This document shows, one piece after another, positions 25,265-34,396 of a stretch of 64,000 bases of DNA. The notes under the pieces are model-generated. The model did not search any database, was not told the origin of the DNA, and was given only the letters and a program-made list of their open reading frames with translations. Where the stretch lies: assembly GCF_000702205.1 (NCBI RefSeq), contig NZ_JNKW01000004.1, positions 124,001-188,000 of the forward strand, read 5' to 3'. The stretch is from Lachnospira multipara LB2003. GTDB lineage: Bacteria; Bacillota; Clostridia; Lachnospirales; Lachnospiraceae. Each line of letters starts with the position of its first letter. Position 1 is the stretch's first letter. A program made the translations under genes and the position numbers.

Positions 25265-26140
25265 TTACTTCACTATATTAAAAACATCTGTTATGTAAAC
25301 ATGTCTAGCATCCTTCTTCTCTCTTAAGAAGGCCTGGCAAGCAAGCGCTCTTTCTTCATCTTCAAAAAGACCAAATACTGTAGGGCCACTTCCGCTCATC
25401 ATGGCATTAATGGCACCACATTCTAACATATCCTGCTTAATTGTATCTATTACTGGATACATAGGAATTGTAACCTGCTCTAAGACATTACCCATCTTAG
25501 ATGCAACTTCATATAAATCGCCCTTATTTAAGCCCTCAATGATTCCGTCAATATCAGGATGAACAATTTCAACCTCATCAGAATCTAATTTTTCATAAAC
25601 TAACTTTGTTGAAACTGAGATTGGAGGCTTGGCAATTACAATATGACAATTAGGCATAGGCTTTAAACTTGTAAGTTCCTCCCCAATTCCTTCTGCTAGG
25701 GCAGTACCTCTTAAAATACAATATGGAACATCAGCACCTAAATTCACACCTAATTCCATAAGCTGTTTCATTCCAAGTTTAAGATTAAAAAGCTTATTAA
25801 TAGCAAAAAGAGTAGATGCAGCATCTGTACTTCCCCCTGCCATACCAGCAGAAACAGGAATAAACTTCTTTAAATCTACATCAATTCCGCCTTCAAGATT
25901 ATATTTTTCCTGCATTAGCTTAAACGCTTTATAAATTAAGTTATTCTCATTAACTGGTAAAAAGCCAAGATTTGTTCTAATTCTAACTTCATTCTCTGGT
26001 ATTTTTGTAACGATAAGTCTGTCATAAATACCAACAGTTTGCATAATCATTCTAACGTCATGATATCCATTTTCTCTTCTACCAACGACATCTAGACCTA
26101 AGTTAATCTTAGCTCTAGCCCTAAGTTTAACACTTTCCAT
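25265..26140 (-). CDS. ispE: 4-diphosphocytidyl-2-C-methyl-D-erythritol kinase IspE
   Basis: IspE phosphorylates CDP-ME in the MEP route to isoprenoids. The 291-aa protein begins MESVKLRARAKINLGLDVVGRRENGYHDV, carries the GHMP ATP loop PVSAGMAGGSTDAA, and ends with the MMSGSGPTVFGLF motif. The start at 26140 has AGGAG at the right distance; the frame runs 12 codons further into the terminator stem. It shows the rest of the cell uses the non-mevalonate pathway. Confidence 0.96.
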   Translation of the reverse strand: MESVKLRARAKINLGLDVVGRRENGYHDVRMIMQTVGIYDRLIVTKIPENEVRIRTNLGFLPVNENNLIYKAFKLMQEKYNLEGGIDVDLKKFIPVSAGMAGGSTDAASTLFAINKLFNLKLGMKQLMELGVNLGADVPYCILRGTALAEGIGEELTSLKPMPNCHIVIAKPPISVSTKLVYEKLDSDEVEIVHPDIDGIIEGLNKGDLYEVASKMGNVLEQVTIPMYPVIDTIKQDMLECGAINAMMSGSGPTVFGLFEDEERALACQAFLREKKDARHVYITDVFNIVK

Positions 26141-26154
26141 AACGACTCCTAAAT

Positions 26155-26199
26155 AAAAAATAGACATGGATTGCATCTTGTATACATTCCACGTCTATT
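26155..26199 (-). terminator. Terminator of the MATE gene
   Basis: An inverted repeat AATAGACATGGA/TCCACGTCTATT (one mismatch) is followed on the minus strand by TTTTTT, between the MATE stop codon and ispE. Confidence 0.75.
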
Positions 26200-26258
26200 A
26201 TATTAAAAGCAATTTTTAATTGCAAGATTTTTGTATTTATTTTAGAACAATTTAACAT

Positions 26259-27635
26259 TTACTTGGATGAAATCTTTACAACTTCCTTTTTCCAAAGTCC
26301 TGTAAAATAAAGGATATAAAGGATTATAGCAGATGTTGCATTGGATACTACAACTGCATACCATACAGATTCCACACCCATATGAAGAAGACTAGAACAT
26401 ATCCACAAAGTAAGGAATCTAAATACCCAAATTCTTGATGCGTCCACAAGCATTGTAACTAAAGTATGTCCACTTCCATTAAAAAGCCCCTGGGATACAT
26501 TATAGAAGGCATTAGTAAAGCACCAGGCTGCCATAATTGAAAGAAAATCTGTTGCAAGTGGTACCACATTCTTATCACTTGTAAAAATCGAAACCAATGT
26601 GGATGCCACCACTCTTCTAGATAAAATCATACCAAAAACTAATAAAAACACAGCTCCGATTCTTAATGTAATATGATAAGCCTTATCCGCTCTATTCTTA
26701 TTACCAGCACCAATATTTTGTCCAACAATTGTAGAAATAGCTGAACCAAGACCACTTGCAGGCATAGTAATAAGGCTATTTATCTTATTCCCGATGCCAT
26801 AAGCTGCTGTAGCTACGCTTCCATACACACCGACATTTTTAGTCATAAGCATAAAGCCAAACTGCATTGTACTGCCACCAATAGACGTTGGTAATCCAAT
26901 TTTAAAGATATTAGTAATCTTATTTATATCCAACTTAAAGTTTGTAAAATTAATTCTAATTAACTGCGACTTTCCTGATAACACAATAATAGCAATAATT
27001 GCACATGGAATCTTAGCAACTAATGTTGCAAGTGCAGCACCAAATATACCCATTTTAAATACTATTAAGAATAATGGATCTAGAATTAGATTAATAATTA
27101 CACCCAATGTGTTAAGTAACATAGGTTTTACAGTATCGCCCTGAGATTGCTTAACAGATGTAAATAGATTAATTGTAAATAAAAATGGCAAGTCAATTAC
27201 CACAATTCTTATATATGTAAGTCCATACTTATAAATAAGTCCTGTTGCTCCAAGCCATGCTACAAGACCTGGGGAAATCATATAACATATGGCTGCAAGT
27301 ACAATAGAAAAACTCCATGCAGTTAAGCATATATGATTAGCCATTGAATTAGCATCATCCTCTTTTTTTGCTCCAATATATTGGGCTATAAGAATTGCAC
27401 CAGCTGTTGTAAATCCGTTACCAAAGTTTATTAAGATATTCTGAAAGGGTGATACTAAAGTAATAGCAGCCTGACTATCAGTACCAATTTTTCCAAGCCA
27501 GTATGTATCTGTTAAATTGTACATACTCTGAATAAAGCTATTAATCATTACAGGGATTGCAAGAGTTAGAATAGCCTTAACTAAATTACCATTTAAAATC
27601 TCATTTTTCTTACTTTCACTTATATGTTTTGCCAT
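26259..27635 (-). CDS. MATE-family efflux transporter
   Basis: A 458-aa, 12-segment membrane protein with the MATE pattern: LVKAILTLAIPVMINSFIQSMYNLTDTYWLG at the start and GLPTSIGGSTMQFGFMLMTKNV at the second half, showing the usual internal duplication. It likely exports cationic compounds or metabolites with Na+ or H+. MAKHISES at 27635 has AGGAG upstream and is preferred over the first ATG. It is divergent from the AraC-type gene, which may control it. Confidence 0.92.
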   Translation of the reverse strand: MAKHISESKKNEILNGNLVKAILTLAIPVMINSFIQSMYNLTDTYWLGKIGTDSQAAITLVSPFQNILINFGNGFTTAGAILIAQYIGAKKEDDANSMANHICLTAWSFSIVLAAICYMISPGLVAWLGATGLIYKYGLTYIRIVVIDLPFLFTINLFTSVKQSQGDTVKPMLLNTLGVIINLILDPLFLIVFKMGIFGAALATLVAKIPCAIIAIIVLSGKSQLIRINFTNFKLDINKITNIFKIGLPTSIGGSTMQFGFMLMTKNVGVYGSVATAAYGIGNKINSLITMPASGLGSAISTIVGQNIGAGNKNRADKAYHITLRIGAVFLLVFGMILSRRVVASTLVSIFTSDKNVVPLATDFLSIMAAWCFTNAFYNVSQGLFNGSGHTLVTMLVDASRIWVFRFLTLWICSSLLHMGVESVWYAVVVSNATSAIILYILYFTGLWKKEVVKISSK

Positions 27636-27848
27636 ATACTCTCCTAAATTTTTCTTGACATTAGACATTGAATATTCAATAATTATTTTATCTGAAAAAT
27701 ATGTATTTTCTACAAATTTATACCTTTTATAAGGATATTTTACAGATAAATTGCTCTTTAGAATTTAGACAGACAGTAAGAAAATTAAAAAATTGTTTAG
27801 ACATAAAATAATTTTTACTTTTAATATAAAGCAAGGAGATATATAATT

Positions 27849-28682
27849 ATGTTAAAGAATGTACCGAAGGAATTTAATATACAACGTATAAAGAGAACTG
27901 CTACTTTTAAACCAAAGGATACTCACTCTCATCCCTTTCATGAGATTTTTTATCTTGTAAGTGGTCAATGTAAAGTATTTATCGATCACAATATCTATAC
28001 CTTTAATAAAGGAGATATTGCAATTGTACCAAGAGGAACACTACACAAAACCGATTACACAGGTAAGGGTGTCAATGAAAGAATAGTCATAAGTTTTACA
28101 GAAGAGCAAGTCCATTGGCTTAATAGCTATGCTGGAGATGATTTCGTAGAAAATTTTCTTTCATCAAGCGATGTTTTTTCTATTCCGGATAAAAGACGTG
28201 AATATGCGGAAAGTGTAATGAACAAATTGCTTTTTGAAAAAGACAACCAGGATATATTATCCCCTGCTTTTATAAGCACTTCTCTTTCCGAATTATTGCT
28301 TTTTATAATTCGATGCAAGAAATTCGAGGCTAACGTTGTTAAGGAAATCGATACTAACAATCAGATAATGCAGGAAATAGCAACTTATATTTATAACCAC
28401 TACAGTGAGCCCTTAATGCTAGATGAAATTGCACATCAATTTAATTTAAGTCGCTCATACTTATCAAAGAAATTCAAATCATCTACGGGATTTGGCTTTA
28501 AGGAGTACATGATTAATATTAGAATTAAAAAAGCCTGCGAGCTTTTACTTGGTACAGACAAGACCATAACTGAGATTGCATTTGAATGTGGTTTTAATGA
28601 CAGTAATTACTTTGGAGATGCATTTAGACGAGTAAAAGGAGTATCTCCACATAAGTATAGAAAAAATGCAGAGACCTTTTAA
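27849..28682 (+). CDS. AraC-family transcriptional regulator with cupin domain
   Basis: The 277-aa protein has an N-terminal cupin sugar-binding-type domain (HSHPFHEIFYLVSGQCKVFIDHNIYTFNKGDIAIVPRGTLHKT) and a C-terminal double HTH (MLDEIAHQFNLSRSYLSKKFKSSTGFGFKEYMINIRIKKA, then TEIAFECGFNDSNYFGDAFRRVKGVSPHKYR). AAGGAG lies upstream of the start. It is divergent from the MATE gene, the usual layout for a local activator. The effector is not predictable. Confidence 0.93.
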   Translation: MLKNVPKEFNIQRIKRTATFKPKDTHSHPFHEIFYLVSGQCKVFIDHNIYTFNKGDIAIVPRGTLHKTDYTGKGVNERIVISFTEEQVHWLNSYAGDDFVENFLSSSDVFSIPDKRREYAESVMNKLLFEKDNQDILSPAFISTSLSELLLFIIRCKKFEANVVKEIDTNNQIMQEIATYIYNHYSEPLMLDEIAHQFNLSRSYLSKKFKSSTGFGFKEYMINIRIKKACELLLGTDKTITEIAFECGFNDSNYFGDAFRRVKGVSPHKYRKNAETF

Positions 28683-28717
28683 TTTTATTAAAACGAAAAT
28701 TTTTTGCTTTAAGGGGT

Positions 28718-28744
28718 TAAGTTTTATTATTAAGATGCCGACAC
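28718..28744 (+). promoter_or_regulatory. Sigma-D promoter before the 203-aa gene
   Basis: The plus strand reads TAAG - 15 bp - GCCGACAC. It lies about 75 bp upstream of the start codon at 28819, the same spacing as for flaG, flgK and flgM here. Confidence 0.68.
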
Positions 28745-28818
28745 TTGAATTATAAGAAATTTTTTTCTTAACTTAATACATCTTAATAGAATCTTTTTTA
28801 CCAAGGAGGGTAAAGCTT

Positions 28819-29430
28819 ATGGAATTAAATGGAGTTAATTCAGTAGCAGTAGCACAATCAAGCGGTGCTGTTGCATCAAAGTACTCTAGTAAGGCCGAAA
28901 AGAATGGCTCTTCCACAGCGGAAAAGGCCATTTATTCTGATGTTGCGGCAACTTACGAGAGTTCACAAAATTCAAACACAGGCAATCTAAGAAAAGTTGC
29001 TAATCCTGAACTTGTAGCGCAAATGAAAGCAGATTTGCAAAATCGCCAAGCTCAGATGCAAAGCCTTGTAACAGATATGTTTAAGAAACAAGGCATCACC
29101 ATAGGAAATGCAAGTGAAATGTGGAAACATCTTGCAAGTGGCAATTTTACAGTAGATGAAGAAACCATTAAAAAAGCAAAGGAAGATATATCTGAAGATG
29201 GATATTGGGGCGTCAAAAAGACATCCGAAAGAATCTTCTCATTTGCCCAAGCACTAGCAGGGGATGATGAAGAAGCTATGAAAAAGATGCAAAAAGCTGT
29301 TGAAAAAGGTTTTAAACTAGCAACTAAAGAATGGGGCAAGGATTTACCAAATATTTCCAAAGACACTTTAGATGCGGTAAACAAAAAGTTTGATGACTAT
29401 TTCAATAGTAAAAAAGAGACAATCCAATAA
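28819..29430 (+). CDS. Uncharacterised protein, probably of the flagellar regulon (203 aa)
   Basis: The N-terminus MELNGVNSVAVAQSSGAVASKYSS is Ser/Ala-rich and disordered; AIYSDVAATYESS resembles a segment of FlgM here. A helical C-terminal domain (about 90-200) includes the conserved-looking motif VEKGFKLATKEWGKDLPNISKDTLDAVNKKFDDYF. That motif occurs in uncharacterised proteins of several motile bacteria to my knowledge, but I cannot name the family with certainty. There is no signal peptide. A sigma-D promoter and a strong AAGGAGGG site precede it. It may be exported through the flagellar system or act on it. Confidence 0.75.
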   Translation: MELNGVNSVAVAQSSGAVASKYSSKAEKNGSSTAEKAIYSDVAATYESSQNSNTGNLRKVANPELVAQMKADLQNRQAQMQSLVTDMFKKQGITIGNASEMWKHLASGNFTVDEETIKKAKEDISEDGYWGVKKTSERIFSFAQALAGDDEEAMKKMQKAVEKGFKLATKEWGKDLPNISKDTLDAVNKKFDDYFNSKKETIQ

Positions 29431-29505
29431 GAACTAATATTTCTTCTTTGACTTAGAATTTTTTCGTATCTGATGAATTTCATTAGTAGGGGTACCAATG
29501 ACTAT

Positions 29506-29525
29506 AAAGCATGGGGGCATGCTTT
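29506..29525 (+). terminator. Weak hairpin after the 203-aa gene
   Basis: A 7-bp stem AAAGCAT/ATGCTTT with loop GGGGGC lies about 75 nt after the stop codon, followed by only a short T tract. Confidence 0.35.
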
Positions 29526-29634
29526 CTCATCAGTAATTTAAATTTATTATTCTTGATTAGAAAATCAAAAATGCTTTTACTTTTATGTTTAAATGGGTAT
29601 TAAACATAACAATTAACCAAGTTTGGCCATATAT

Positions 29635-29700
29635 AAAAAGAGTGATGAAGCACCTAGCTTATTGCATAAGCAACTTTAAGCAGGCTTCACCACTCTTTTT
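29635..29700 (-). terminator. Terminator of glmM
   Basis: AAAAAGAGTG pairs with CACTCTTTTT (the stem continues through TGAAGC/GCTTCA with a bulge). The hairpin ends 7 nt from the glmM stop codon. Confidence 0.8.
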
Positions 29701-29707
29701 CATTCAA

Positions 29708-31060
29708 TTAAAGAACATATCCTCTTTCTTTAATAACTTCAATAACCTTATCTACAAGCTTGTTGCAAAGATCAATTGAGCTAGCTTCAACCATTACACG
29801 TACTAATGGCTCAGTACCACTTTCACGAACTAAGATTCTACCATCTTCTCCAAGTAACTTAGAAACTTCTTCAACTGCTGCCTTAACCTTAGGATCATTT
29901 TGAGCTTCAGTCTTATTAGTTACACGAACATTTTTAAGAACCTGTGGATAGATAGCAAGTGGAGCACAAAGCTCTGATAATGTCTTATTCTTAGCAAGCA
30001 TAACTTCCATCATCTTTAATGCTGTGATAATACCATCACCTGTTGTAGCATATTTAGAGAAGATAATATGACCTGACTGTTCACCACCAAGTCTATATCC
30101 ATTCTGTAACATATTCTCATAAACATACTTATCACCAACTGCTGTCTTCTCATATTCAATTCCAACAGCATCAAAAGCCTTATAAAGACCAAAATTAGAC
30201 ATTACAGTTGTAACAACTTTATTACCTTCAAGAGCGCCCTGCTCCTTCATATAGCATCCATAGATGTAGAGAATATGATCACCTGTAATAACTTCACCAT
30301 TCTCATCTACACATAAACATCTATCAGCATCGCCATCGAAAGCAAAACCAGCATCAAGATGTTCTCTTCTTACTAATTCCTGTAAACCTTCAATATGTGT
30401 TGAACCACAATTTGTATTAATATTAGTTCCATCAGGATTAGCATTTATTACATAAGTCTTAGCACCAAGGGCATCAAACACTGCCTTTGCAAGTGTCCAA
30501 GCACTACCATTAGCTGCATCAAGACCAATTCTTTTATCCTTAAATGAGTGAATAGCAAGGCTCATAAGATAACCCATATATCTATTACGTCCTGCAACAT
30601 AATCAACTGTACGACCGATATTTTCCTTAGTTGCGTAAGGAATTTCTCCTAAATCACCATCAAGGTATTTTTCAATCTGGCTAATTACGTCTTCACGCAT
30701 CTTCTCGCCCTTATCATTAATAAGCTTAATACCATTGTCATAGAATGGATTGTGACTTGCACTAATCATAATACCGCAATCAAAATCCTCTGTTCTTGCT
30801 ACATAAGAAACAGAAGGTGTTGTTGTAACATGAAGAAGATATACATCAGCACCAGAAGCTGTTAAACCAGCAACTAATGCATACTCGAACATATAACTAC
30901 TTCTTCTTGTATCCTTACCTATAACAACCTTTGATTTACCATTCTCATGATTCTTACCATAGAACCATCCTAAAAATCTACCAACTTTAAAAGCATGGTC
31001 AACTGTTAATGTAACGTTAGCCTCACCTCTAAAGCCATCAGTACCAAAATACTTACCCAT
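29708..31060 (-). CDS. glmM: Phosphoglucosamine mutase
   Basis: GlmM converts glucosamine-6-phosphate to glucosamine-1-phosphate for UDP-GlcNAc and the cell wall. The 450-aa protein has all four phosphohexomutase domains: MGKYFGTDGFRG at the start, the phosphoserine loop GIMISASHNPFYDNG (Ser about 102), the metal loop FDGDADRCL, the sugar loop LGGEQSGHI, and the phosphate loop RESGTEPLVRVM. It is read after galE with 28 nt between, so UDP-sugar genes cluster here. Confidence 0.96.
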   Translation of the reverse strand: MGKYFGTDGFRGEANVTLTVDHAFKVGRFLGWFYGKNHENGKSKVVIGKDTRRSSYMFEYALVAGLTASGADVYLLHVTTTPSVSYVARTEDFDCGIMISASHNPFYDNGIKLINDKGEKMREDVISQIEKYLDGDLGEIPYATKENIGRTVDYVAGRNRYMGYLMSLAIHSFKDKRIGLDAANGSAWTLAKAVFDALGAKTYVINANPDGTNINTNCGSTHIEGLQELVRREHLDAGFAFDGDADRCLCVDENGEVITGDHILYIYGCYMKEQGALEGNKVVTTVMSNFGLYKAFDAVGIEYEKTAVGDKYVYENMLQNGYRLGGEQSGHIIFSKYATTGDGIITALKMMEVMLAKNKTLSELCAPLAIYPQVLKNVRVTNKTEAQNDPKVKAAVEEVSKLLGEDGRILVRESGTEPLVRVMVEASSIDLCNKLVDKVIEVIKERGYVL

Positions 31061-31088
31061 ATATTCCTCCTAAAATTATATGGAATAA

Positions 31089-32105
31089 CTAGTCTTCATA
31101 TCCGTTAGGATTATTAGACTGCCATCTCCATGAATCTGCACACATCTGCTTTAAATCTCTCTTAGCTTCCCAGCCAAGCTCCTTTTTTGCAAGACTTGCA
31201 TCACAATAACATGTAGCAATATCTCCTGCTCTTCTTTCCTTAATCACATAAGGAATCTTAACTCCTGTTGCTTCCTCGAAATTCTTAACAATATCAAGAA
31301 CTGAGTATCCATTACCTGTACCTAAGTTATAAATCTTAACTCCGGGATTTTCCTTAAGCTTCTTAATTGCAGCAACATGACCAAGTGCTAAATCTACAAC
31401 GTGAATATAATCTCTAACACCTGTACCATCATGTGTATCGTAATCATTACCAAATACACCAAGTTCCTTTAATTTACCAACTGCAACCTGTGTAATATAA
31501 GGCATAAGATTATTAGGGATTCCGTTAGGATTCTCGCCTATTCTACCACTTTCGTGAGCACCAATTGGATTAAAGTATCTAAGTAAGATAACATTCCATT
31601 CTGGATCTGCTTTTTGAATGTCCATAAGGATTTCTTCAAGCATCCACTTAGTCATACCGTAAGGATTAGTTGGCTTACCCTTAGGGCATTCTTCTGTAAT
31701 TGGTACAAATGCAGGATCACCATATACAGTTGCTGATGATGAGAAGATAATGTTCTTAACGCCATGATTTCTCATTACATCAAAGAGAACTAATGAACCT
31801 GAAATGTTATTGTGATAATACTCAAGTGGCTTAGCTACTGATTCACCAACAGCCTTTAAACCAGCAAAATGTATAACACTATCAATTGACTCATTATCAA
31901 AAATTCTATTAAGAGCGTCTCTATCTAAGATATCATTCTCATAGAACTTAACTTTCTTACCTGTTAATTCCTCAACTCTTTTTAATGATTCTTTACTAGC
32001 ATTAACTAGATTATCTACTACTACTACGTCTAAACCGGCGTTTAGCAATTCAACCACTGTATGACTACCTATAAAGCCTGCTCCACCTGTTACTAAAATT
32101 GACAT
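31089..32105 (-). CDS. galE: UDP-glucose 4-epimerase
   Basis: GalE interconverts UDP-glucose and UDP-galactose (or the N-acetyl forms). The 338-aa protein has the Rossmann motif [25 protein letters not shown], and the catalytic [11 protein letters not shown] (YxxxK). [15 protein letters not shown] is also diagnostic. The start at 32105 follows GGAGG at the right spacing. It lies downstream of a glycosyltransferase and upstream of glmM. Confidence 0.95.
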   Translation of the reverse strand: MSILVTGGAGFIGSHTVVELLNAGLDVVVVDNLVNASKESLKRVEELTGKKVKFYENDILDRDALNRIFDNESIDSVIHFAGLKAVGESVAKPLEYYHNNISGSLVLFDVMRNHGVKNIIFSSSATVYGDPAFVPITEECPKGKPTNPYGMTKWMLEEILMDIQKADPEWNVILLRYFNPIGAHESGRIGENPNGIPNNLMPYITQVAVGKLKELGVFGNDYDTHDGTGVRDYIHVVDLALGHVAAIKKLKENPGVKIYNLGTGNGYSVLDIVKNFEEATGVKIPYVIKERRAGDIATCYCDASLAKKELGWEAKRDLKQMCADSWRWQSNNPNGYED

Positions 32106-32121
32106 AAATAATACCTCCATA

Positions 32122-32156
32122 AAAAATAACGCGGGTGAGAATTACCACACCCACGT
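32122..32156 (-). terminator. Terminator of the GT2 gene
   Basis: A 9-bp stem ACGCGGGTG/CACCCACGT (one mismatch) is followed by TTATTTTTT on the minus strand, between the GT2 stop codon and galE. Confidence 0.75.
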
Positions 32157-32191
32157 CTTATAATACCATATAATCAATTTTAAGGCACTAA

Positions 32192-32935
32192 TTATTCACC
32201 CTGCATCATACGCTCTGTTGACCAAGTCTCTACTGTATACTTATTAGCCTTGTTATATCTCTTACGAAGATTAACTAACTGCTTTAAGTATTCCATTGTA
32301 ACCTTACCTGAAAGCTTAGATTCGCCTTCTGTTCTCTGCTGGAACTTATAAGGAATTTCTGTAACCTTAGAATAAGTACCCATAGCAAGAACTTCAACCA
32401 TAATCTTCCAACCAATTGGCTGTAAATCTGCGTTCTCAATAACTTCTCTTCTAAACATGAAGAGACCAGAAGTTGGATCTGTAATCTTTCTTAAGCATGG
32501 TAACATAAACTGACCAATCTTTCTTGCAGTACCAGATACAAATTTACGATACCAGTTAAGACCACCATCATCGCCACCTGGAATAAGTCTTGAAGGAATA
32601 CAGAAATCTGCACCTGCTTCCATAGCCTTATACATATATTTTAAAACAATTGGAGGGTGCTGTAAGTCAGCATCCATACAAGCCATGTAATCGCCCTTAG
32701 CTAATCTAAAGCCCTTTAATACGGCTGTTGCAAGACCTGATTCATTAGTTCTATGTTCCATACGAATCTGAGGATAGTCTTTTGCTACTTCCATAATGAT
32801 TTCTGGTGTATTGTCCTTACTATCATCTACAAAAAGAATTTCATAATCAATTCCCTTAAGTGCATCATCAATCTGTGTTACAAGATTTCTAATGTTCTTA
32901 CCTTCATTAAATGTTGGAATAACAACTGATAACAT
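32192..32935 (-). CDS. Family 2 glycosyltransferase, DPM1-like
   Basis: The 247-aa protein has LSVVIPTFNEGKNIRNLV, VDDSKDN, and DADLQHPP (DxD metal site), plus RRFVSGTARKI-like PRK motifs of dolichyl/undecaprenyl-phosphate mannosyltransferase. It lacks the C-terminal membrane pair of CsbB-type enzymes, so it would work at the inner face to make a lipid-linked sugar donor. GGAGG precedes the start at 32935. The PIG-V-like and YfhO genes just upstream may use this donor. Confidence 0.9.
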   Translation of the reverse strand: MLSVVIPTFNEGKNIRNLVTQIDDALKGIDYEILFVDDSKDNTPEIIMEVAKDYPQIRMEHRTNESGLATAVLKGFRLAKGDYMACMDADLQHPPIVLKYMYKAMEAGADFCIPSRLIPGGDDGGLNWYRKFVSGTARKIGQFMLPCLRKITDPTSGLFMFRREVIENADLQPIGWKIMVEVLAMGTYSKVTEIPYKFQQRTEGESKLSGKVTMEYLKQLVNLRKRYNKANKYTVETWSTERMMQGE

Positions 32936-33116
32936 TGTTTGCCTCCTAAACTTAAACAAAATTTAATTCAATCAAATGCCTGCGAATTCTTATTTCATAA
33001 AAGCGAATCATCTATATACTTATAGAAATGATAGTTTTTTCACAAGCTTTCCCATTATAATACCTAAATATGAATATTACAAGTAAAATTATACCTTTCA
33101 TAAAATTTATCTCATT

Positions 33117-34376
33117 TTACATAAACCAATAGAATTCATCATACCAATAAAAAATCATGAAAGTCTCAATTATAATAAGTGCTATCAAGATAAGATTTCT
33201 TACAAGCTTAGGTAAACGGACTAATAAATCATAAACGCCTATATATGTTACCCAAGCACCAATTATAAATCTTGGTGTACTCATAACATGACTAGTTAAT
33301 GGAATTAATAAAGCAATTATTCCAAAAACAGCCATAGAAATATATTTTCGATGAATCATATATCCATAAAGGACAAATGCTGCAATACAAAGCCAGCCCA
33401 TATATGTATATCTTAATTCAAGCTGACCTGTACATGCCTTAAATAATACTCCAATTACAGGGAAGTATTTATCATCTCTCCAGGCAATTTGCACATGCAT
33501 AAAGGCCCATGGATCCCCGCAAAAAATCTTTAAAAATAGCATATAAGAAAAAGTACCAAGAGGAGCAATCATAATGGAAAAAACATCAAGAGGTCTTTTT
33601 AATTCATAAATAATAAATGACCAAAATGTCTTCCATACTCCCTTAATATCTTTAATCTTAGGCAATCTAATATTTTCTCTATTAATCCAATCAAAAAACA
33701 TCTCAATTGCAATAGGAAAAACAAGTATACATCCTACAATTCTTGTTGCTGATGTAAGCATTGCAAAAAAGCCAGCCAGTAGATAATTCTTTTTTAACAT
33801 ATAATAAAAGCTTAGGGAAATACACATAATAAACAAGCTTTCCGTATATGTAGAAGAAGCATAAAAAGCATAAGGTGTAGCAAAAAGCAGTATAGAAATA
33901 ATAATCCAAGAGCTTTCTTTTATTCTTTTTTTCTCACCTCTTAGAAGAAGAGCCTTGCCATCTCCATAATTAGTTCCCAAGCCGTTTACTATCTTAGCCG
34001 TTGCAAAAGCTGATATAAAAATGCATACATTAGAAACTATCATTCCTGTTACATAGGCACTAAGCATATTGCCAGTTAAAAACCTAAGCACTATACAAAT
34101 CAATGGATAAAGTGGAAAGAATGCCCAATTGGCCTGTGGATCCACATCAGTTGGAAATGTATAACCGTGTTTTATAATATAGGCATAATGCTTAGCATCC
34201 CACACATTAATTGACTTGGCCCAGTCATGATGACTTTTTATTATAAAATCTGTAATTGGCACAAGGGCAATCATTATAAGTCTTGAAAGCCCCCATACCA
34301 CAAGCAAGGTCACAAAAATCCTAAAGTTTTCATTTTCTTCTAGAAGGCGTCTAAATTTGTCTTTTACTTTTGACAT
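33117..34376 (-). CDS. PIG-V-like GT-C mannosyltransferase family membrane protein
   Basis: A 419-aa polytopic protein with about nine membrane segments. The first extracytoplasmic loop has DAKHYAYIIKHGYT, the GT-C aspartate-containing motif, followed by WAFFPLYPLI as in the PIG-V family (PF04188). It probably transfers a sugar from a polyprenyl-phosphate donor to an outside acceptor. ATG at 34376 is used; a TTG one codon earlier is also open. The acceptor is unknown. Confidence 0.82.
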   Translation of the reverse strand: MSKVKDKFRRLLEENENFRIFVTLLVVWGLSRLIMIALVPITDFIIKSHHDWAKSINVWDAKHYAYIIKHGYTFPTDVDPQANWAFFPLYPLICIVLRFLTGNMLSAYVTGMIVSNVCIFISAFATAKIVNGLGTNYGDGKALLLRGEKKRIKESSWIIISILLFATPYAFYASSTYTESLFIMCISLSFYYMLKKNYLLAGFFAMLTSATRIVGCILVFPIAIEMFFDWINRENIRLPKIKDIKGVWKTFWSFIIYELKRPLDVFSIMIAPLGTFSYMLFLKIFCGDPWAFMHVQIAWRDDKYFPVIGVLFKACTGQLELRYTYMGWLCIAAFVLYGYMIHRKYISMAVFGIIALLIPLTSHVMSTPRFIIGAWVTYIGVYDLLVRLPKLVRNLILIALIIIETFMIFYWYDEFYWFM

Positions 34377-34396
34377 CAATAGCCACGCTCCTTTTT

